Assembly (NCBI RefSeq): GCF_022539505.1
Contig: NC_061513.1
Coordinates: forward strand, 345,541,617 to 345,605,616
Length of the DNA: 64,000 nt
Direction of reading: 5' to 3'
Source of the DNA: Lolium rigidum
Taxonomy: Eukaryota; Streptophyta; Magnoliopsida; Poales; Poaceae
How positions within the stretch are numbered: position 1 is the first letter of the stretch; every line of letters starts with the position of its first letter. Shown piece by piece: positions 57,701 to 64,000 of this stretch. Made by a program: the position numbers and the translations under genes. Below the pieces are notes generated by a model. It had not been told where the DNA came from and did not search any database. It saw nothing but the letters and a program-made list of their open reading frames with translations.

Positions 57701-58935
57701 CTTTGTTTGAGTTGGGAGGTTAGTGTGATTTGAGTAATTGGTTAATGTCTTGCATTATTTTTTTTTAAAGCAGTTATCAAGTGCTGTGGAATTCAAATAG
57801 ACTGTTGGTGCACGTTTGGTTCCTGTTAATACATAATTGTCATTTGCAATCACATAATTTTGCTTCAGTTGACACATCACTGCTTTAGAGGTGCACTGTT
57901 AATGTATTATCTACCGAGAAAGTTTTAGAGAAAAAACAAGTAATTATGGACTACGATAAGAACAAAGTGCATCTACAACCTTAAACTTTGCATCTCTATT
58001 GTTTGGGATGCAGCTAGTTCTGGTTCTCCTGAATTCTGCAAGGGCTAGTGGTAAGGTGTTATATCACGACCATAGCTGTACTGGAGGATAGCAAGTTTGC
58101 TGCCGTAAACTATATCTTTCGTTATCTTCATGGTTTCATATCTTCTATCAGCTTCATCATGTACTTATCAAGATGTATGCTCTCTACCTTACTTTTTCAG
58201 ATCCGCGAGTTCCTTAACTGTCTTGTAGATGCGAGGAATGAGCTGCTGCATAAGTATGTTACTATTTGCATTCATTCAGTTCTACCATTTTATCTTCAGG
58301 GTTCAGACATGCATTACTCTGTGTTTTATAAACACTCAATTACGACTTGTGGATCTCAGGTCTGAGATCGCCCGAAGAAGCTTTACAATAAAGAAGGCCC
58401 TGTTATCCAACAGTCGTAACTGTAGGTCTTCATATGATCAACATCGCCTATCTAAACAGGTGAGGCATTCGAGGAAAAAAAAACATCCATAACAACATTA
58501 ACTAAGAAGTGCAGTTAACAGTTGAATATGCGTTATGGTCTGACAACAGCTTTTTGATGCCTATTTATACCCTTGGGCGTTGTTGTAGGTAGATAAACTG
58601 GAATCAGAACATGAAAGACTAAAGAAAGATGCCGCCGTTTACAACTATCTTCAGGAGCAGCTTCGGATGTCAGACCACTACAAACTGGTAGCGCACTTGT
58701 GCTCTGTTCGCAAGCACCTCTGCTCTGTGATATAATTACTAAGGTCATGACACCAAACCTTTCACCGTGGCAGATGATGGAGCTTAACGACGCAATGGAG
58801 AAGAAAGCCCTTGCACAAGCCCTCGCTGACGAGGAATCCCAGATGTCATTCGAGGAGCTGCTGGAGGAGGAGAAGAAGGACGCTGCCTTCTGGTGGCGTG
58901 ACGGGAAGCTGAGGTCAATCTCGGACAGCAAGTAG
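54712..58935 (+). CDS. Uncharacterised membrane-anchored coiled-coil protein (5 exons)
   Basis: Exons inferred from GT/AG sites and phase: 54712-55083, 58201-58253, 58360-58459, 58589-58687, 58744-58935, giving 271 aa. Residues 3-26 are a strongly hydrophobic signal anchor (LALLLLAVFLAPTALLFLAF). A Pro-rich and a Lys/Arg/Gln-rich cytosolic linker follow, then a conserved-looking LASVAGPLQRRITARYDDL. Exons 2-3 give IREFLNCLVDARNELLHK and ARRSFTIKKALL; exon 4 a coiled coil (KLESEHERLKKDAAVYNYLQ); exon 5 an acidic end (SFEELLEEEKKDAAFWWRDG, LRSIS). I do not recognise a named family. The start was chosen because the ORF upstream is low-complexity leader and the anchor begins here. A second possible first exon is at 57329-57643. 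Intron 4 is only 56 nt. It neighbours HAL3 on the same strand with about 440 bp between the coding parts. Confidence 0.75.
55271..56275 (+). repeat. Three tandem copies of a ~365 bp unit
   Basis: Copies start with ttagtctgtacaag at 55271, 55638 and 56002 (periods 367 and 364). Copy 3 is rearranged: it has lost part of the middle and gained a short 'ttgctttttttgaaactaga' type insertion, but still ends with the cattgcaag-type end. Confidence 0.85.
57156..57164 (+). promoter_or_regulatory. Possible TATA box for the alternative first exon
   Basis: TATAAAATA lies about 170 bp upstream of the ATG at 57329. Start of transcription would be near 57190. Confidence 0.4.
57329..57643 (+). CDS. Alternative or duplicated first exon of the coiled-coil gene
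   Basis: The ATG at 57329 opens 105 codons ending CAG before a GT donor at 57644, the same phase and final residue (Gln) as exon 1a. It has the same layout: hydrophobic anchor at residues 4-22 (SVALILFLSISVILILQL), Pro-rich linker, basic linker (KKRRKTRRKPEG), then LFWLSGALKRRVTEQYFEGL, which aligns with LASVAGPLQRRITARYDDL of exon 1a. Joined to exons 2-5 it gives 252 aa. It could be an alternative promoter or first exon, or the remains of a tandem gene duplication that shares the downstream exons. Its sequence is AT-richer than exon 1a and has diverged outside the motif. Confidence 0.65.
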
Positions 58936-59375
58936 GGAGCAAGAGGTCAGACATGGTGATCACACCACTCATCGGTCTGAACTTTATTATAGGAACTAAA
59001 AATACTGAATTTGTCCATTGGGGAACTAATGTGTTCAAATCAGACCATGGACGGTGTGGTCACGCTTGTCGACCTCTTGAGCTCCCTGTAGGCCTGTACC
59101 ATGACCTCTTGAGTCATGGCTTCGAATAAAATTTAAACTGAGCAGATTCAAATGGTGTGTTGTCCTTGCTTGCTTGGTGCCTGTGGTTGTTTGTTCACTG
59201 AATCGCTGGAGGCGGCGCCATTTACTGCTGCTTGTTTCTCCAGCTAACTCCGCGGAAATGCAATTACTTCTCTTCTCCTTTCTCTGGTAGTGGTTGTAGT
59301 GGTATCAGTTATCAGCGAGTATTACCTTGTGATTTAATCGATTTCAGCGGAGAGTCGGCCATTATCACAAGTAGG

Positions 59376-60087
59376 ATGGCTACGCAGGAGACGGTGCCGA
59401 ACGCCGCCGCCCAGCCTCGGAGGCGGAGGCCGCGCGTCCTGGTCGCCGCATCCGGCAGCGTGGCGGCGATCAAGTTCGAGACCCTCTGCCGCGGCCTCGC
59501 CGAGTGGGCCGACGTCCGGGCGGTGGCGACGGCCTCGTCCCTGCACTTCGTGGACCGGTCGTCCTTCCCGAGCGGCGTCGCCCTCCTCACCGACGCCGAC
59601 GAGTGGTCCACCTGGCGGAAGATCGGCGACGAGGTGCTGCACATCGAGCTGCGCAAGTGGGCCGACGCCATGGTCATCGCGCCACTCTCGGCCAACACCC
59701 TGGCCAAGGTACATACCGTGAACACCTACACGCGCCGCCGCGTTTCGTCGCTGTCCTGATTCGACAGTTTTCTCTCTCGATCTGATGAGAACTCCGTGCT
59801 GCGTCGGTCAGATCGCCGGCGGGCTGTGCGACAACCTGCTGACGTGCGTGGTGCGCGCGTGGGACTACGGCAAGCCCATCTTCGTCGCGCCGGCAATGAA
59901 CACCTTCATGTGGGACAGCCCCTTCACCAGGCGCCACCTCGACGTCGTCGCCGAGCTGGGCGTGTCAGTCATTCCTCCGGTGACCAAGCGGCTGGCCTGC
60001 GGGGACTACGGGAACGGCGCCATGGCAGAGCCCTCCGAGATCTGCAGAACCGTCAGGCTCTTTTTCGGATCACAAGATCGACTCTGA
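59376..60087 (+). CDS. HAL3: Phosphopantothenoylcysteine decarboxylase (HAL3), coenzyme A biosynthesis
   Basis: Two exons, 59376-59708 and 59812-60087, with a 103-nt GT/AG intron, give 202 aa (Arabidopsis HAL3a is 209 aa). The flavoprotein fold is clear: VLVAASGSVAAIK at residues 21-33 (FMN-binding start), VLHIELRKWADAMVIAPLSA with His89, VAPAMNTFMW with Asn141, and RLACGDYGNGAMAE with Cys174. These correspond to His90, Asn142 and Cys175 of AtHAL3a, the known catalytic residues, offset by one. The enzyme decarboxylates 4'-phosphopantothenoylcysteine to 4'-phosphopantetheine using FMN, as a cytosolic homotrimer; the family is also linked to salt tolerance. All key residues are present and no break was seen. 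The first ATG of the conserved frame was chosen; the longer upstream frame has no homology. Convergent with TFB1. Confidence 0.93.
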
Positions 60088-60458
60088 ACACCTCTGCAGC
60101 TCAACTGAAGTTCCCCCCCTCATGCAATTTGAACACCCTGCAGCTCAACTGAAATTCCCCCTTGGTGCGATTCGTTTGGACTTGTACATATATATCGTTC
60201 TCGCCAAGTTTTTCCATTCCAATCTTTTGCTGCTAACTGTGCATACCGCACATGTCACTGGCCACAACCCTGTGTTAAGTGTGCATCCATTCGGCGCATG
60301 ATTTTCGTAAGTTCTTGTTAGCTTGTTTTTGAAACGAGCATGTTCTTTTGTTACACGCCAACATACACACTCAAAAGACATTTGTATATACTGAGGCAAG
60401 CTATTGTCGAACTCTTTTGAGAAACACCAGGTACAGCAATAGAGCATACGCACGTACG
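60088..60458 (+). other. 3' UTR and spacer after HAL3
   Basis: Contains a short duplication: 'cacctctgcagctcaactgaa' type sequence at about 60090 and 60133. No gene. Confidence 0.45.
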
Positions 60459-60468
60459 ACTGCTGAAG
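60459..60468. repeat. LINE target-site duplication, left copy
   Basis: actgctgaag, repeated at 61082-61091. Confidence 0.85.
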
Positions 60469-61081
60469 TTTTTTTTTTTTTTTTTTTGAAACGAGGTAAA
60501 AGATTTGCCATTTTCATTGATAGAGTAGAAGGTTTAAGAAAGTTACAAACGACCAAACGGTCAAGGCCGCAGCCAAGACCCAAAAGAAAGATATGGATTA
60601 CTCTCCCGGCATTACATTACCCAACGTTTTAGCTCCGGCGGAAACCCAAAGAGTCGCCTCGTTTTTTATCCTTGTTGCAACCATGTGAACGGTGGAGCAA
60701 TGGTTCCGGAACACACGTGCGTTTCTCTCTTTCCACACCTCCCATGACACAAGCATGGCAAGAGAGGACATCGCCCTTCTTGATTGCCCATCTTTTTGCA
60801 CAAAGCATGTCTACCACTCATAGACCGTGGCGGCCTCGGTCCATCTATCCGGTTCGACGTCAACAAGACCAAGCCAATCCTTGATGTTAAGCCACACCCG
60901 TCTTGTGAAACGGCAAGTGAAGAGAATGCGTTCCGCGGACTCTTGAGCTTGGTTGCAAAGCTTGCAATTTCCACAATTTTGCCACCCCCGGCGCTCGAGC
61001 CTATCCGCCGTCCACACTCTATTTTGAAGCACAAGCCAAGTGAAAATCTTGCATTTGGGGGTAGCCCAATGCTTCCACACC
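60469..61081 (-). mobile_element. 5'-truncated L1-type LINE
   Basis: The minus strand ends in a poly(A) tail (19 T on plus, 60469-60487) and is flanked by a 10-bp TSD. The body encodes the C-terminal end of LINE ORF2: a reverse-transcriptase zinc-binding domain (zf-RVT; WKHWATPKCKIFTWLVLQNR, GNCKLCNQAQESAERIL, CRFTRRVW) in one frame at 61083-60811. After a shift near 60800 comes SWEVWKERNARVFRNH...LWVSAGAK and a stop at about 60600. The 5' truncation starts inside ORF2, as is usual for L1 insertions. Confidence 0.88.
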
Positions 61082-61091
61082 ACTGCTGAAG
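61082..61091. repeat. LINE target-site duplication, right copy
   Basis: actgctgaag, matching 60459-60468. Confidence 0.85.
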
Positions 61092-61258
61092 ATTTTTGTT
61101 GAACGTGTAAACAAAAAATGCAGGGGAAAAATCAAATCAAGCCTACAGGAGTGCTTCTAGACTGGGAGAGCATTGCCGGCTAGAGATGAGGCGTGGCAGC
61201 TGTCAAGCTCCGGCAGTAATCGTCTTAACTCCTCACGCTCACGGGTGAAGCTTTCTGT
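61092..61258 (-). other. 3' UTR region of TFB1
   Basis: Follows the stop codon of TFB1 on the minus strand up to the LINE insertion. The exact polyadenylation site is not clear; the LINE lies just downstream or within the 3' UTR. Confidence 0.4.
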
Positions 61259-63401
61259 TCAAAACCCGCTGGGGCTGTTCCCAGGCTTTGAAGATTTCTG
61301 CTGCTGGTCTAGATCATGGTCGAAGGCAGCATCCAGAGCCTAGAAATTATATATAATCAGCTTGCTGAAAATTATTGAAGCAAATTGGAACCACGAAAAA
61401 TACCATGGCGATTCATGCGCTTAAGGGGATCAATAGCAGGCGGTACCCTCTGTCCGTTTAGTACAGTAGGTTAGGTAGTATGAGCACAATGAACAGCGAA
61501 TAAAAGCATTTGAAACAAATATTTGATCTAAGCCGTGGGAAATCTAATTTGGCTCACAAGTGCATATAAACCTGTTGTGTGAAGACACATTTTAAAATGT
61601 AAATAATTCTGAAATAAAGTTCCACACGTACATCTAGGATATTCTATGTTTGTACACAAGTTTTCGGAAATAAACAATATTTTTTGTGTCCCATGTAAAG
61701 AAGACAAATTTTGATGCTCCAACCTGACTTTTTTTTGTCTTTACACAAAATTTTGTTTTTTATGCATCTTTATGATAGCTTCATATGAGCCAAAACACCA
61801 CCTCCCTGAGCCGTGTACTTTTGTAATGAGATAGGCTAAGCTTTTCTCTTCAGTTTTTTCATTTTTAAATAGTACAACTATAGAAATGAGTCCAATTAAT
61901 TCGTGAGAAATAAAAAGGTGGATAGTTTGCTCTGAGTCATCAAAATGAAGTTCAAATAAAGATATTCAGCGGGTGGTAATGAAATGCATAAAGGAACGGC
62001 AGGAACCTGGGTCATGGGCTTTACAAGTCGAGATATCTCGTGTCTTACATCAGGCAGTGCTGATTCCTTTATATCCTGCGTGTACAAAGAGTGCACACAA
62101 GATGCATCATGTCAAGTATTAGACGAAATCTCACCACCAAATCTTTCAGCAACAGGGATAATAATAATTCCATAGTGATGCATAAAAATATAAGTAGTTT
62201 CAGTAAACTAGGTTATAATTATATTCCAAATATCAGTTGCGCTGAGGAAGATTTACCTGCAACGTTTGATATATCTGTGTCATTGCACCTAGAACCCTTT
62301 GAACCTGTGGAACAATTACTCAGAAATCTAAGCGATTGGTATTAGAAAGAAAGGGTGCCATATATAGCAGTCCTACCAGGTAGCTAGACTATCTAAAATT
62401 AGTGACACAGCCATATGAGAAATAAAATGGGTCAATTTGGGGATTCTTGAATTACCGTTACACCATGTACACCAATATGCCAATACTGGACTGCATAAAA
62501 GAATATTAACATCTGATACTTAAATTTTTTTTTGGTGTTCTTAACAGAACTAATGCAGCACAAGAAAAGCTAACGACAAAACTGAGTTGTTAATACTCCC
62601 TCCGATCAATATTAATTGTCTCTAATATGGATGTATCTAGACATATTTTCGTGTCTAGATGCATCCATACTAGCGACAAGTAATACGAATCGGAGGGAAT
62701 ACAACATTTGATAGCAGAGCCTGCTGCTGCTGACAGCCATATTAAAACAGACATCCAACACACGAAACTCCAGCATTAAAACTGCCTGTTTCCACCAGTA
62801 TTAGTTATATAGCGCCTATAATGTGCAAGGAGTTATTTTCATTCTTGAAACAGGAAAACAAACTTCCGGTGACCAGTTATTAACAATAATTTAACCAGAC
62901 ATTAAGCCCTTTTATTAGCTTCCACTGAATTACCACCTGTGGTTTACAAAATATAGTGCAGATAAGATAGGAGTGACTTTACACCTTATTTCTAAGGGCT
63001 GCAGTTGTTATTGGGTACGATGACCAAAAATGGTGCAGCAACTCCTGGATAGCCATCCAATGCTAAGAAAATAGACAGTTCACAAGAAACTCCATCAATA
63101 GAATAGTACAAATGTACACAAAGCTTTAAAGTGCAGCAGGGGAAGATTTAAGAATGGTCGGACAAAATATAGATAAAGAAACAAATAAAGTTACACTCTG
63201 ATTACTCTGGAAAATAAATACTCTAGAACAAATTGAAAGTATAGTACAGCTTCTGCATAAAAAGTAAATAAAGGCGCAACAGCTCACGTCCATAAGTTCA
63301 TCTCGTGTTCGGCGTGGAAGACGACCAAGGAGACTGTCTTGGAGATTCTTAAGACTAAGCCTTCGTGATTGTGAAATTCCTTCATTCAATTCATTAAGAA
63401 C
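61259..63401 (-). CDS. TFB1: TFIIH core subunit p62/TFB1, last five coding exons (partial)
   Basis: Minus-strand exons, all phase 0 and with GT/AG borders: 63288-63401 (VLNELNEGISQSRRLSLKNL...), 62985-63062 (AIQELLHHFWSSYPITTAAL), 62257-62304 (VLGAMTQIYQTLQ), 62007-62075 (DIKESALPDVRHEISRLVKP) and 61259-61339 (ALDAAFDHDLDQQQ... then stop). The joined sequence matches the C-terminus of plant general transcription and DNA-repair factor IIH subunit 1, including the HHFWSSYP and RL..AM..IY.KL motifs of the p62 family. p62 is part of the TFIIH core needed for transcription initiation and nucleotide-excision repair in the nucleus. The gene continues beyond 64000. Introns contain a Stowaway MITE (62596-62699). 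Tail to tail with HAL3. No breaks in the exons seen. Confidence 0.88.
62596..62699. mobile_element. Stowaway-type MITE in a TFB1 intron
   Basis: Starts ctccctccgatcaat and ends cgaatcggagggaa, with TA on both sides and an internal palindrome (atggatgtatctagacat / gtgtctagatgcatccat). This is the Tc1/mariner-derived Stowaway structure common in pooid introns, 104 bp. Confidence 0.88.
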
Positions 63402-64000
63402 CTAGGCCCATAACCATAACATGCAAGTAGTTAGGTTTTTCCTGCTCATGCAAAACTTAATAGTTTAAGAATAGAGAAGCCACAACATCATACAGATCTT
63501 GTGTTTGTGGATGAAAACTTGGAAGTATTGGGATGTTGACGAAATGAAAATCCAACCTAGTTGTTAAATACGGGTGAAGACAAACTTGTTCACCTTGCAA
63601 AATAGATTTTTTTTTTCGGAAATGCAAAATTGTGGACCAAATAAGGTGAAAGTAATATACAAGCTTTCTCATAGTCAGACCAACACATCACTTAGTAGAA
63701 GGGTTTGTACCATGTAGAATTCTGGGCCTACTGATGTGCTCCCAGAAATGGTTGGGAACTTATTGGTTCGTTCTATGCAATAATGCTTCACCAGTTTTGG
63801 AAGAGAAAATTCTTTTCAATAAGAAAAAACGAAAATGAAAGAGTAACAGACCAATGCACACAACTTTGTTTTGAAATTGGTACCCAGTCAGCTTCATTCG
63901 GGCAGGGCGCCCAATACACACAAGTTGACTATAGAAGTTGGAATCAGGTCTCAACTAAAACTGTTTACCTTAAGAGCCAAATCTGATTGAACAATCAGAC
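63402..64000 (-). other. Upstream TFB1 intron (presumed)
   Basis: No further TFB1 exon was recognised here, so this is most likely one long intron. 63850-63960 has no supported coding sequence. Confidence 0.4.

Noticed and set aside
59312..59725. Minus-strand frames over HAL3 exon 1
   Set aside because: Shadows of the HAL3 coding sequence; no homology.
63760..63954. Possible further TFB1 exon
   Set aside because: The minus-strand frame has no similarity to p62 and lacks suitable splice sites.
1..64000. CRISPR arrays, prokaryotic operons, phage or defence systems
   Set aside because: No direct-repeat/spacer pattern or bacterial gene order; the sequence is a plant nuclear locus.

Overview
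The window is nuclear DNA of a pooid grass (the wheat, barley, oat and ryegrass group). The evidence is a dense nest of long LTR retrotransposons of types known from these genomes: Athila-lineage elements with 1.6 kb TGATACGTC LTRs, an Angela/BARE-type Copia element, and Tat-lineage Gypsy elements carrying antisense genes. Next to them is a small GC-rich gene island with spliced plant genes. Nothing prokaryotic, organellar or viral-particle-like was seen, and no tRNA or rRNA gene was recognised. Family names such as Sabrina or Angela are from memory of the families and were not checked by search.

Layout. 1-5559: minus-strand Athila-type element A, cut by the window edge. 5560-7502: minus-strand remnant D of a Gypsy element. 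7503-9708: plus-strand Athila-type element B, running into a 100-N gap (9709-9808). 9809-17029: plus-strand Athila-type element C, whose 5' LTR is cut by the gap. 17030-52540: one old minus-strand Copia element (G), split by later insertions. These are a Helitron (19073-20628); Tat-type Gypsy element F (21019-40429, TSD catgg), which itself contains Athila-type element H (21730-28613, TSD atgct) and solo LTR I (29402-30996, TSD ctcag); and Gypsy element E (45157-52181, TSD actat) inside the right LTR of G. C sits in the left LTR of G. The order of events is therefore G, then F, the Helitron, C and E in unknown order, with H and I after F.

52541-64000 is the gene island. A B3-domain gene on the minus strand (53435-53899, two apparent frameshifts) is divergent from a plus-strand gene for a membrane-anchored coiled-coil protein (54712-58935). 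That gene has two candidate first exons and a triplicated 365-bp repeat in intron 1. Next is an intact two-exon HAL3/phosphopantothenoylcysteine decarboxylase gene (59376-60087, plus), an enzyme of coenzyme A synthesis. It faces, tail to tail, the last five coding exons of a TFIIH p62/TFB1 gene (61259-63401, minus, 5' part outside the window). A 5'-truncated LINE with a 10-bp TSD lies between the two 3' ends, and a Stowaway MITE lies in a TFB1 intron.

The most noteworthy observations are: three serial hairpins in the transcribed leader of the E/D LTR family, one with a compensatory base-pair change; antisense multi-exon genes of similar architecture in F and E; Athila-type elements that share LTRs and 3' noncoding DNA but carry different coding cassettes; a recurrent CAG/CTG versus CGAG/CTCG discrepancy between repeat copies that looks like a sequencing or consensus artefact and weakens frameshift calls; and the duplicated first exon of the coiled-coil gene.
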